Assembly (NCBI GenBank): GCA_965233625.1
Contig: OZ247499.1
Coordinates: forward strand, 5,580,001-5,644,000
Origin: G965233625 sp965233625
GTDB lineage: Bacteria; Planctomycetota; Planctomycetia; Pirellulales; Pirellulaceae
Direction: 5' to 3'
DNA: 64,000 nt
Made by a program: the position numbers and the translations under genes. Below, piece by piece: positions 28,921 to 37,474 of this stretch (the stretch's first letter is position 1; every line of letters begins with the position of its first letter). The notes under the pieces were generated by a model, which ran no database searches, had not been told where the DNA came from, and saw only the letters and a list, made by a program, of their open reading frames with translations.

Positions 28921-29847
28921 ATGGACGCCATGCTAATAAACAACGAAACGGGCTCTCTCCGTCGCCGTTCTCTGCACACATCGCATTTCGCCATCGCGGC
29001 GATCATGCTGAGCTTCTTCTGCGCACCCGCGATGCTCCTGGCCAGCGATGAACCCGCCGGATCAGGCGGCGGCAGCGATCTGGAAGAACCTGCCTTCGTA
29101 CCGCCCGAACCCGCAGCAAAGCCCGCGGCCGACGACGCAGATGCGAAGCGTCCCGCACCGGGCACGGTGCACCCCAGCGGCGCCGTGGAGCTTTCGATCA
29201 AACCGCGTGCGGAAGTTGGCCGCGTTAACGTCAAGCTGCTTTCTGATTCGCCCCGCCCGGAATGGGTGGAGATGGACAAAGAAACCACCAAGAAAGGCGC
29301 CGTCCGCTTTACCGTTACCTCGGGGCCGCACAGCCGCATGCGGGAAGCCCGATTAGCCCTGGCCGATGAAGCCCGCCGTACAACGGCCGCGTACATTGAC
29401 GATCAGCTGGAAGCGGAAAACGCCACGCAGTGGCTGCGGTTATTTGTCGGTGAGAAGTACAACGTGAAGAAGCTCGCCAGCCGTCATGCCATGCGTGAAG
29501 AAGACACGGCCTTTGTCGAAGGCGACATTCAGCCGCTACACCGCGAGCAACTGGTGGTTTCTGTCGGGCCGATGCATCAATGGTACACGCGGCTTGAATT
29601 TGATGACCGCTTCCACCGCGAGCTGGAGGCGGACTGGCAGAAAGTGGTCGCCACCAGCCGCCTGTTGCAGTTCGGGTTCACCGGCGGCGGCATCCTCATC
29701 ATGCTGGCGACGATGCTAGGGTTCTTCAAAGCCAACACGGCGACAAGCGGAGCACACGGCCGCCGGCTGCTGGTGACAGGCATCGTCGTCGTCAGCGCGC
29801 TGATCGCCGCAGGTGTGGTCGCCGCCAGATGGCTGCCCTGGATCTAG
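28921..29847 (+). CDS. Secreted/membrane hypothetical protein linked to the kinase
   Basis: 308 residues. An N-terminal signal-like segment (FAIAAIMLSFFCAPAMLLAS) is followed by a low-complexity acidic/Pro-rich stretch, a central region (about 85-235) with alternating charged helices and strands, and two C-terminal transmembrane helices (about 240-260 and 280-302). AAGGAG sits 8 bp before the ATG and the gene follows the kinase by 25 bp, so the two are probably one operon. Function unknown; a membrane partner or substrate of the kinase is a guess from position. Confidence 0.75.
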   Translation: MDAMLINNETGSLRRRSLHTSHFAIAAIMLSFFCAPAMLLASDEPAGSGGGSDLEEPAFVPPEPAAKPAADDADAKRPAPGTVHPSGAVELSIKPRAEVGRVNVKLLSDSPRPEWVEMDKETTKKGAVRFTVTSGPHSRMREARLALADEARRTTAAYIDDQLEAENATQWLRLFVGEKYNVKKLASRHAMREEDTAFVEGDIQPLHREQLVVSVGPMHQWYTRLEFDDRFHRELEADWQKVVATSRLLQFGFTGGGILIMLATMLGFFKANTATSGAHGRRLLVTGIVVVSALIAAGVVAARWLPWI

Positions 29848-30020
29848 CGCCCCGACGCGGTTCTGCACGCCAGGCATCTGCATCAACATAGGTGCGCCAG
29901 GTCAGCGACGGATAAAGCTGCGGGTGGATACTGTTCCCCGGCTGATGCTCTGGTCAGGTATCATCTTGTTTTACAAGTCGCCGGACGCGTTTACCTGTCA
30001 CTGCCATATCAGGAACTTTG

Positions 30021-31034
30021 ATGCAACGCACGCAACTGGGAAACACGGGCCTTGAGATTCCGCAACTGGTCTTTGGCACCAGCACTTTGGGCAACCTGTT
30101 CCGGGTAATTCCCACCGAGACAAAACGTGCGATTGTCTCGGCGTGGGTGGATGCCGGTGACGGCGGCATCATGATTGATACCGCGGGAAAGTACGGCGCC
30201 GGACTGGCTCTGGAATCCATCGCGGCCGGGCTGCTGGCCCGTGATACGCCGCCGGAAAACGTCCTTATCAGCAACAAGCTGGGCTGGCGGCGGGCGCCGC
30301 TGACAACGCCGGAGCCGACGTTTGAACCGGGCGCCTGGTTCGGGCTGGAATACGACGCCGTGCAGGATATCAACTACGATGGTATCCTCCGTTGCTGGAA
30401 CGAAGGCAATGAATTGCTAGGCCCTTATAAGCCGCAGATGGTTTCCGTGCACGACCCCGATGAATACCTCGCTGCGGCAACTTCGCCGGGTGACCGCGAC
30501 CAGCGCTGGCGCGACATCACTGCCGCCTACAAAGCGCTGCGGGAATTGCAGCAACAGGGCGAAGCACAGGCAGTGGGCGTGGGCGCCAAAGACTGGCGGG
30601 TGATTCATCAACTGGCCGCGGAGATCGAACTGGACTGGGTGATGCTGGCCAACAGTTACACCATCTACCGGCGGCCGCCGGAGCTTGTGGCGTTTATGCA
30701 CGAGCTGGAAAACCGCGGCGTCGGCATCATCAATTCCGCCCTGCTGCATTCGGGCTACCTGTCTGGCGGAGAATTTTTCGACTACCGCAAAATCGACCCG
30801 CACAGCAGCGAAGGGCGGGAACTGGCCGCGTGGCGCACGGCGTTCCAGCAGCTTTGCAGCGAGTGGAATGTTGACCTTGTCACCGCTTGTCTGCAATACG
30901 GCCTCAAGGCGCCAGGGGTGAACGCCATTGCCACCAGCAGCGGCAAGCCATCGCGCATCGGCGAGCATGTGGCCATGCTGCAGACGGAAATACCCGCAGG
31001 ATTCTGGCAGGCGTTTGAAGCTTCCGGCTTGTAG
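30021..31034 (+). CDS. Aldo/keto reductase
   Basis: 337 residues of NAD(P)-dependent aldo/keto reductase TIM barrel, near the D-threo-aldose 1-dehydrogenase subgroup. Catalytic tetrad candidates are Asp and Tyr in MIDTAGKYG, Lys in ISNKLGW and His in SVHDPDEYL. It opens with the typical RTQLGNTGLEIPQLVFGTSTLG. The cofactor segment near the C-terminus (SSGKPSRIGEHVAML) is present. The ATG at 30021 follows AGGAA. Cytoplasmic, substrate unknown. The nearby TIM-barrel isomerase-like gene would fit sugar metabolism. Confidence 0.9.
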   Translation: MQRTQLGNTGLEIPQLVFGTSTLGNLFRVIPTETKRAIVSAWVDAGDGGIMIDTAGKYGAGLALESIAAGLLARDTPPENVLISNKLGWRRAPLTTPEPTFEPGAWFGLEYDAVQDINYDGILRCWNEGNELLGPYKPQMVSVHDPDEYLAAATSPGDRDQRWRDITAAYKALRELQQQGEAQAVGVGAKDWRVIHQLAAEIELDWVMLANSYTIYRRPPELVAFMHELENRGVGIINSALLHSGYLSGGEFFDYRKIDPHSSEGRELAAWRTAFQQLCSEWNVDLVTACLQYGLKAPGVNAIATSSGKPSRIGEHVAMLQTEIPAGFWQAFEASGL

Positions 31035-31057
31035 AATGGTAGTTTCGCCGCAGAGCG

Positions 31058-31075
31058 TCAGGCCGGCCTGACCTA
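31058..31075. repeat. Palindromic repeat, variant copy
   Basis: GTCAGGCCGGCCTGACCTAC, a shorter variant of the element at 18529 and 26131-26202, again just downstream of a coding sequence and between co-directional genes. Confidence 0.5.
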
Positions 31076-31099
31076 CCCGACCTTCTAATAGGGCATCGT

Positions 31100-31942
31100 A
31101 TGAAACGCTTCCAGGTTCTGACTTTCACCGCCGTGCTGTTGCTCACAATTGTTGCGTGGCGGGCGGCGTGTGGTGCAGAGCCCGCCGGGGAGCTTGTTAC
31201 GGTGCAGGGGGGCGATCTGCCCATTATTCTCTCGGCGCCACACGGCGGCGGTCGCGGCATCCCTGGCGTGCCGCGGCGTCAGGGCGAAGGTCTGAAGCGC
31301 TTTGTGACACGGTCTGACACTCGCACCGCAGTGCTGACAGAGAAAATCGCCGCCGCCATCGAGAAGCAGACGGGCAAGCGGCCCTATGTGGTGATTGCCC
31401 GCTTTCACCGGCAGTATCTGGATGCGAACCGCCGGGTTGGCCTGGCGTTTGAAGCAGAGAAGGCCAAGCCGGTTTACGAAGCGTATCACGCCGCGATCCG
31501 CCGCGCGCGGAGCGACGTTGCCGCGCGGTGGGGCTTCGGCCTGCTGCTGGATGTGCACGGTCAAAATGCTAAACCAGGGAGCATCATCCGCGGCACACAG
31601 AACGGCAAAACAACCACGCACCTGATTGCCCGCTTCGGTCGCGGCGCGTTAACCGGCGCCAGCAGCCTGTTCGGGCAGCTTGCCGCCCAGGGGTTTGCGG
31701 TGCTGCCGCCGGTGGATTCTAAAACGCTGGAGCCGGACGCGTTCGACGGTGGATACATCGTCCGCACACATGGCAGCGCGGAAGGCGGAACCATCGACGC
31801 GATTCAGCTTGAAACCGGCTTCAACCTGCGGAAGCCTTCGGTCATCGACGCCACCGCGACCCGGATGGCCGCCGCCATTGTGGCGTACAGCAAAAAACAC
31901 CTGCCCACCAAAGAGCAGAAACCCGCAGCCGCGCAGCGGTAG
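31100..31942 (+). CDS. Secreted N-formylglutamate amidohydrolase-like protein
   Basis: 280 residues. An N-terminal signal peptide (VLTFTAVLLLTIVAWRAACGA) directs export. The body matches the FGase/zinc-peptidase-like fold: LSAPHGGGRGIPG, RFHRQYLDANR, LLLDVHGQ and IQLETGFNLR, where the His and Glu residues in HGG, DVHG and LETG are expected metal ligands. Family members hydrolyse N-formylglutamate or related amides; an exported version probably has another substrate. Its place between an aldo/keto reductase and a lipoprotein gives no further clue. Confidence 0.75.
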   Translation: MKRFQVLTFTAVLLLTIVAWRAACGAEPAGELVTVQGGDLPIILSAPHGGGRGIPGVPRRQGEGLKRFVTRSDTRTAVLTEKIAAAIEKQTGKRPYVVIARFHRQYLDANRRVGLAFEAEKAKPVYEAYHAAIRRARSDVAARWGFGLLLDVHGQNAKPGSIIRGTQNGKTTTHLIARFGRGALTGASSLFGQLAAQGFAVLPPVDSKTLEPDAFDGGYIVRTHGSAEGGTIDAIQLETGFNLRKPSVIDATATRMAAAIVAYSKKHLPTKEQKPAAAQR

Positions 31943-32032
31943 TGAAGGGCGCGGCGTTGTTGTATCTTCTTGCGTAGGAATCCATCCGCTAGCTTCTCGC
32001 TTGCCGCTGAACCCTGTGCCTGGTCCAAAATA

Positions 32033-32602
32033 ATGTATCGTCACTTCCTGATTGCATTCTCGATTGCCGCCGTGTTGCTACTAACCGCTTGCAACATGTC
32101 AGCTCCGGCGGCGCCGGGTCAAGCGGATACGGCAGGTGATCCGTCACTCGTCGTTACGATCAAAGAGACCAAGAACGAAGCGTTCGTGATCCGATTCGTC
32201 AATCGTAGCGACAAACCTGTTCGCATCCTCAAACCGCTCGACGGGTCCTACTACTCCTGGATCATGCCGCATTACGCGTTTTCGCTGGAGGATGGAAAAG
32301 GCACCACATTCGACAAACGCATGCGATGCGGGAACTTCGGACATCCATTTACTGACACAAAATGGCCGGAAGATTATCTGGTGGAAATTGGCCCTGGCAA
32401 GACGCACGAGGAAGTCGCTATTCTGCCGTTCTATATTCCGGAAGATGGTGAATACAAAGTTACGTTCACCTACATGTTCACTCCAGCTACCAGTAAACTG
32501 CCGACCGGAGAACACACCTACCCGGAAAGGCTCTGGAAGGGAAAAGCTACGTCCAACTCAATTCGTGTAAGGCTGAAGGCTCTCCATCCAGTGGTGGGAT
32601 AA
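32033..32602 (+). CDS. Lipoprotein of unknown function
   Basis: 189 residues from the ATG at 32033. The N-terminus is a lipoprotein signal with lipobox LLTAC (Cys20). The mature part is beta-rich (LVVTIKETKNEAFVIRFVNRSDKPVRILKPLDGSYYSW), resembling an Ig-like or transglutaminase-accessory fold, and ends with a typical strand pattern. No family assigned. No obvious ribosome binding site. Confidence 0.68.
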   Translation: MYRHFLIAFSIAAVLLLTACNMSAPAAPGQADTAGDPSLVVTIKETKNEAFVIRFVNRSDKPVRILKPLDGSYYSWIMPHYAFSLEDGKGTTFDKRMRCGNFGHPFTDTKWPEDYLVEIGPGKTHEEVAILPFYIPEDGEYKVTFTYMFTPATSKLPTGEHTYPERLWKGKATSNSIRVRLKALHPVVG

Positions 32603-32669
32603 GCCGCTTTGAGTCGTGACTTCCGGTAAAACTGATGATCGTCCTTTGACACCCCGCGGAAACTGATTG

Positions 32670-33494
32670 ATGGCTTTTAGATACGCGATCTGCAACGAGA
32701 CCTTCAAAGATTGGCCCTTTGAGAAGGCGTTTAAGTACGCCCGGGATTTGGGCTACACGGGCATTGAAATCGCCCCGTTCACCATTGAGAAGGATGTCCG
32801 CAACATTACGCCCGCCCGCCGCGCAGAAGTGAAGCAGCAGGCTGCCGACGCAGGGCTGGAGATGGTGGGGCTGCACTGGCTGCTGGCCTTTACGGAAGGT
32901 TTCTATCTGACATCGCCCGATGCGGAAGTGCGGCAGGCAACCTCCACGTATCTGGAAGAACTGGCGAAGTTGTGCCGTGATCTGGGCGGCAGCGTGATGG
33001 TGCTTGGTTCGCCCCAGCAACGCAACCTGCTGCCCGGCGTCAGTCACCAGCAGGGCATGGAGTACGCGGCCGAAGTGCTGAAAACCGCCATGCCCGTGCT
33101 GACGGACTGCAACGTCACGCTGGCCATTGAACCGCTTGGCCCGGAAGAAGGCGACTTCCTGCAGACCGCAGACCTTGGCGCCGAATTGATGCAGATGGTG
33201 GATTCGCCCCAGTGCCGTCTGCATCTGGATGTGAAAGCGATGTCCAGCGAAGGGCAACCTGTCGCGGATATCATCCGCAAACACGCCGCCCACGCCGCCC
33301 ATTTTCACGCCAACGACGCCAACCGTCGCGGCCCAGGGATGGGCGATGTTGATTTCCAGCCGATCATGCAGGCGCTTGCCGACGTGAACTACGACGGCTG
33401 GGTATCGGTGGAAGTGTTCGACTACGAACCTGGCATCGAAGCCCTGGCGACCGAGAGCATCGAAAACCTGAAAGCCGCCGAACCAGCTTCGTAA
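32670..33494 (+). CDS. Sugar phosphate isomerase/epimerase (xylose-isomerase-like TIM barrel)
   Basis: 274 residues from the ATG at 32670; an adjacent TTG codon in frame is less likely. AP_endonuc_2-type TIM barrel: LGYTGIEIAPF, GLHWLL, GGSVMVLGSPQQRN, LAIEPLGPEEGDFLQ with a metal-binding Glu, RLHLDVKAM, HFHANDANRRGPGMGDVDF with metal-binding His/Asp, and VSVEVFDY. Members isomerise or epimerise keto sugars and inositol intermediates; the substrate is unknown. Cytoplasmic. Confidence 0.88.
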   Translation: MAFRYAICNETFKDWPFEKAFKYARDLGYTGIEIAPFTIEKDVRNITPARRAEVKQQAADAGLEMVGLHWLLAFTEGFYLTSPDAEVRQATSTYLEELAKLCRDLGGSVMVLGSPQQRNLLPGVSHQQGMEYAAEVLKTAMPVLTDCNVTLAIEPLGPEEGDFLQTADLGAELMQMVDSPQCRLHLDVKAMSSEGQPVADIIRKHAAHAAHFHANDANRRGPGMGDVDFQPIMQALADVNYDGWVSVEVFDYEPGIEALATESIENLKAAEPAS

Positions 33495-33618
33495 CACTGC
33501 GGAAGAACGCTATTCCGGCGTGTGAGGGGCGTCCGTTTGCTACTTCTCGCAAGCCACAAGCAGCTTTCGTCCGTCGGGTTCACGCGCCGCAACGCGTTGC
33601 TGAAGGACGGATTCTGTA

Positions 33619-33655
33619 CCCCCTCACCCTATCCCTCTCCCCAAGGGGCGAGGGG
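33619..33655. repeat. C/G-rich hairpin repeat, copy 3
   Basis: CCCCTCACCC, a 4-nt spacer, CCTCTCCCC, AA and GGGGCGAGGGG: the same family as 22067-22104. It lies between two convergent genes. Confidence 0.6.
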
Positions 33656-33700
33656 ACCTGATGGGGCGATTCGATGCCGCCACAACCTTGTATCTGCACC

Positions 33701-35140
33701 CTATTCGGGTGTGAAGTTCGACACCACAGACGACTGCCGGATCTGATGTGTCCGCGTATCAAACACGCGGATTGTGATCTGCATCGCACGGACCGGGTGG
33801 TTGTAAGGCGGCGATGTCTCCATTTCTGACGGATCATCCACACCGGCGGAATTATTGTCGTCGACATCGTTCGTGCCCTCATCAAATAACGGATTGCCAG
33901 ACGAATCCGCGTCACCATCCTGATTCACGCCGTCGTACTCGTAGTGCTGCGACCAGGTGCAGTAGGTGGGACGCGAACCAATCTGCGATTTTGGCTGATT
34001 GCCGCCTACAAAATTACCCACCCCAGGATGTGCAAGGTCGGTGAAGCAACCCTGGAACACGGCTGGGCCTGCGGTGGGATTGTAAGCGAAGTCGCCGGGT
34101 TGCAGGACGCGGCCGTTGATGTTGTGGGCGGTTGCCAGCGGATCAAAGACGCGGACATCGAAGGCAGCCAGATTCGTAGCGATCACATCCTCGCCCAGCC
34201 GGTCACCCTGCAAGGCGTAATCGGCAAGGAAGGGTCCCGTCGCAGGGCCGCTTTCTGCTTGAGACGTAATAGAGTCAAGCGTCTCAAGCTGGTGCGGAAA
34301 CGGAGAAGAAAAAGGCAACGCGGCAGTAGCAGAGAACACGCGGCCAAAACGGTTCTCACGACGCGTCAGGTCCGCCAGCGAATTTGACGAGGCGACAAAG
34401 TTCGTGCCGTTGTGCGTTACATTGATCGAGAGATCATTCGCCTGGCGGAAAGCCACCAGCGTCGCGCGGTCGGGGATGGTCTGATTCACTACCACGATAT
34501 CCGGACGGACGAGGAACACGCGGCGGTGCAGCTTACGCACTTCACCATCCAGCGGCTCCCAGGCTCCATCGCCATCCACGTCGTCAAACGTGGTGAAGTA
34601 AACGATCTCCGCCGTGGTGGATTCGATTACCACTGGCCCAGTTCCTGGCGTGAACTGGAATTTGCCGCTGGCGTTTGGCCCCGTTAACGCTCCGCGCAAC
34701 ACACCGCGGAAAGGTTCGGTCCGCGAGCGTGCGGTGAATGCTACGACATCGTCAAAGTCGCCGAACAGAAAGGAGTCGCGGAGGTTGTTTGAACTGGCTG
34801 GCGGGTATATCTCAGAGGACAAGAAACCACTCGAAATCATCGCCTGCGGATTATCCTTCGCCGCAAATTCCGAATACTCCAGGTACCCTTCGCCGCTGCC
34901 GGTGGTGGGCCACGGTTTGACGGTGACGGTAACGCCATCCAGGTCGTTGCGGATCGTCTGTACGACCGCGCGGTTGTTGCCTGCCAGTTCCATGCCGGCG
35001 CGGCCGCGGGAGACTTCTTTGCTGACGTAGCCGAACATCTGGACCACGCCCAGCAGCACAATCAGCGTCAGGGCGACGGCGACCAGCACTTCAATCAGCG
35101 ATAGACCGCGACGGCGGGATGGGTGAACGTATTTCATCAT
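33701..35140 (-). CDS. Pseudopilin-like protein with type IV prepilin N-terminus (PilW-like)
   Basis: 479 residues from the ATG at 35140 (the next Met at 35137 is equally possible). The N-terminal RRRGLSLIEVLVAVALTLIVL is a type III/prepilin signal: basic leader, Gly before the predicted prepilin peptidase cut, Glu at +5 and a long hydrophobic helix. The remaining 430 residues are a large beta-rich domain. The length and single-copy minor-pilin look resemble PilW-type proteins of type II secretion or type IV pili. The pilin-like gene at 35253 is divergent from it. Assembly machinery is not in the window. Confidence 0.82.
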   Translation of the reverse strand: MMKYVHPSRRRGLSLIEVLVAVALTLIVLLGVVQMFGYVSKEVSRGRAGMELAGNNRAVVQTIRNDLDGVTVTVKPWPTTGSGEGYLEYSEFAAKDNPQAMISSGFLSSEIYPPASSNNLRDSFLFGDFDDVVAFTARSRTEPFRGVLRGALTGPNASGKFQFTPGTGPVVIESTTAEIVYFTTFDDVDGDGAWEPLDGEVRKLHRRVFLVRPDIVVVNQTIPDRATLVAFRQANDLSINVTHNGTNFVASSNSLADLTRRENRFGRVFSATAALPFSSPFPHQLETLDSITSQAESGPATGPFLADYALQGDRLGEDVIATNLAAFDVRVFDPLATAHNINGRVLQPGDFAYNPTAGPAVFQGCFTDLAHPGVGNFVGGNQPKSQIGSRPTYCTWSQHYEYDGVNQDGDADSSGNPLFDEGTNDVDDNNSAGVDDPSEMETSPPYNHPVRAMQITIRVFDTRTHQIRQSSVVSNFTPE

Positions 35141-35252
35141 GCGTGTATATTTCACGTTAGCTAAGGCGAAATGATTGTTGGGAGATTGGCCCACTCAGCC
35201 GTTTCATTCGACTAGCGACCCGCATTTTTGTCAACAATCTGGCGATTTCTTC

Positions 35253-36284
35253 ATGCTTCCCGGCACTCATACCATATCATGCCGCCACACGTCGCAGGGG
35301 CGATTTTGTCCTGGAATTACCGTGCGGCCCTCCGCATGGCGCCGGTTGCAACGTAGGCGGGCAGGATTTGTGCGGCGGGAAGTGATTATTCTAGGCGTGA
35401 TTGCCGCGGTGCTGCTGGCCCTGGCGCCGTTGCTGGTGCTTTCGCAACGGGGTATGAGCCGCCGGGTCTTCTGCGAACGACGCCAGACCTACGTGTTCGA
35501 CGCGATGGTGCGGCACCACGAAGTGAAGAATCATCTGCCTGGGTGGAAGCAATTGCAGGCAGAAACGGTCGATGGCACTGTGAAGGACACGGGCTGGGTC
35601 TTTCCACTGCTGCCGTACATCGGCTACGACCCGGAGAAGCTAGAAGGTCCACCGCCTCCGCCCGGGTTTCCGCAGCTTGGTTCGCTGGAGCACATTCACA
35701 GGGACTACGGGCAGGAAGGCGAAACGCGCCGCGGCGAGATGCCTCATATTAAGATTCCCCTGCTGATGTGCCCCGCCGAAGATCCGGAACTGACGAAACT
35801 TGGCCCCAGCTTCTGTTCGTTTATCGTCAACGGCGGGATGCCGGATGTGGCGTCGCAGTCGCCGCCGGATTTGCAGGCCAACGGGATGATCTTCAACCGT
35901 ATGCAGCCGCAGTTCACCGCCGGTTTCCAGCCGGAACTAGATTATGTGGCCGCTGCGGACGGCGCCTCGACCACGCTGTTGATCTCTGAAAATGTAGACG
36001 CGGGCTTCTGGCCTGTGGGTGAAGAAGCGCTGAACTGTTTTGTCTTCAGCCCTACTGGCAAACCGCCCGTATTGCACATCAATGAACAAACGGGCCAGGC
36101 GGGTGACGAAGCCGATTACCAGTTTGCACGCCCTTCCAGCTTTCACGTCGGCGGCGTGAACGCGGTGTTCTGCGCTGGCAATACAAAGTTCGTTTCCGCA
36201 CAGATTGCGCCGTGCGTCTACTGGCAACTGATCTCGCCGGACGATCTGAAAGCGGCGACGCCCGGCGGTGAGGCCGCGTTCTGA
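35253..36284 (+). CDS. DUF1559-type pseudopilin-like protein
   Basis: 343 residues from the ATG at 35253; the frame is open from 35175. A single hydrophobic helix (REVIILGVIAAVLLALAPLLVL) near residue 40 replaces the usual prepilin N-terminus. The body has the DUF1559 pattern, with WVFPLLPYIGYDPE, the CPAEDP segment, AADGASTTLLISEN and, near the end, RPSSFHVGGVNAVFCAGNTKFVS. DUF1559 proteins are greatly expanded in planctomycetes; function unknown. It lacks the usual short basic leader plus FTLIELLV, so it is atypical. The stop is one base from the convergent queG stop. Confidence 0.78.
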   Translation: MLPGTHTISCRHTSQGRFCPGITVRPSAWRRLQRRRAGFVRREVIILGVIAAVLLALAPLLVLSQRGMSRRVFCERRQTYVFDAMVRHHEVKNHLPGWKQLQAETVDGTVKDTGWVFPLLPYIGYDPEKLEGPPPPPGFPQLGSLEHIHRDYGQEGETRRGEMPHIKIPLLMCPAEDPELTKLGPSFCSFIVNGGMPDVASQSPPDLQANGMIFNRMQPQFTAGFQPELDYVAAADGASTTLLISENVDAGFWPVGEEALNCFVFSPTGKPPVLHINEQTGQAGDEADYQFARPSSFHVGGVNAVFCAGNTKFVSAQIAPCVYWQLISPDDLKAATPGGEAAF

Positions 36285-36285
36285 T

Positions 36286-37473
36286 TCACTTAGCTGGATC
36301 GCCGGCATGCATCTGCAACGCCACAGCAATTTCGTGCCGCACGTCGCCGTCTTCTTCCACCTGTTGCCGTTGCTGCAGCGCCTGTCGCGATTGCGGTTGC
36401 AGATACCGGCCCAAGGCCCACGCCGCCGCGCCGCGGACGATAGCCGCCGGGTCAGACAGCGCGGAGATCAGCGGTTGCAGGGCGCCAGGTGTAGGATGAT
36501 TGCCCAGCGCGATGGCGGCGTTGCGGGCCAGTCCCTGCCGCCTGGTCCGCCACAGCGGTGTGCGTTTATACCGCTCGCGGAAGCCGTCTTCGTCCAGCGT
36601 TAACAGTTCGATCAGGTCCACGGGATTGCTGCCCGTCCTGGGTTGAAAGGCAGGTTCCGCTGAGAATGGCGCCTTGTTATTCCACGGGCAGACATCCTGG
36701 CAGACATCGCAGCCGAAGACCCAGTCGCCCATGCCGGCGCGTAGCTCCGCCGGGATCTGTTCGCGGAGTTCGATCGTCAGGTAGCTGATGCAACGTGTGG
36801 CATCCAGCACATAGGGCTGCGGAAAAGCCTGCGTCGGACAGGCATCCAGGCACGCCCGGCAGGTTCCGCAATGTGCTGTCTCGTGCGGTGCGTCGGCCTG
36901 CAGCGGCGCGCTGGTGAGCAGCGCGGCCAGGAAAAAAAGGCTGCCACGATGTTTGTTCAGCAGCAGCGTATTCTTCCCTTGCCACCCCAGCCCTGCTTGC
37001 CGGGCCGCCTGCCGTTCGAGCAACGGCGCGGTATCGACCACTCCCCGCGCCACGCAGCCTGGCGCCTGGGCGACAAGAAACTTCCGCAACGCTTTCAGGC
37101 GTTTATGAATCACATCGTGATAATCCGCTTCGCCCCACGCATAACGCGAGATGCGTCCCTGGCCTTCATCCGGCGGCGCCGGCGTCTGTGTGCGGTAATC
37201 CATGCCCAGCAACAGAATGCTGCGGACGCCTTCCAGCACATGCCGCGGATGCCGGTAAGCTTCCCGCCGGTCGGGCAGATACTTCATCTCGCCCGCATGA
37301 CCTGCGTCCAGCCACTGGCAGAACTGCTCGTAATCCGCACCCGGCTCTGCATCTGGCGGCCGCACGTCGCAGACGCCCGCCAGCGTGAAGCCAAGATTCA
37401 CAGCTTCAGCTTTCAATAACGAAGTAAGCTGCGCCGCGTCTGGCTGCGTTTCGTCCTGCGGTGACTTAAACAT
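36286..37473 (-). CDS. queG: Epoxyqueuosine reductase QueG
   Basis: 395 residues from the ATG at 37473, chosen because the 37527 start adds an unrelated leader. It performs the last step of tRNA queuosine synthesis, reducing epoxyqueuosine with cobalamin and two [4Fe-4S] clusters. Cluster motifs: CGTCRACLDACP and CDVCQDVCPW. The catalytic Asp is in VVDTAPLLERQAA. A HEAT-like C-terminal extension (GALQPLISALSDPAAIVRGAAAWALG) fits the family. The start lies one base after the stop of the zinc-ribbon membrane gene, so they form an operon. Confidence 0.95.
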   Translation of the reverse strand: MFKSPQDETQPDAAQLTSLLKAEAVNLGFTLAGVCDVRPPDAEPGADYEQFCQWLDAGHAGEMKYLPDRREAYRHPRHVLEGVRSILLLGMDYRTQTPAPPDEGQGRISRYAWGEADYHDVIHKRLKALRKFLVAQAPGCVARGVVDTAPLLERQAARQAGLGWQGKNTLLLNKHRGSLFFLAALLTSAPLQADAPHETAHCGTCRACLDACPTQAFPQPYVLDATRCISYLTIELREQIPAELRAGMGDWVFGCDVCQDVCPWNNKAPFSAEPAFQPRTGSNPVDLIELLTLDEDGFRERYKRTPLWRTRRQGLARNAAIALGNHPTPGALQPLISALSDPAAIVRGAAAWALGRYLQPQSRQALQQRQQVEEDGDVRHEIAVALQMHAGDPAK

Positions 37474-37474
37474 G

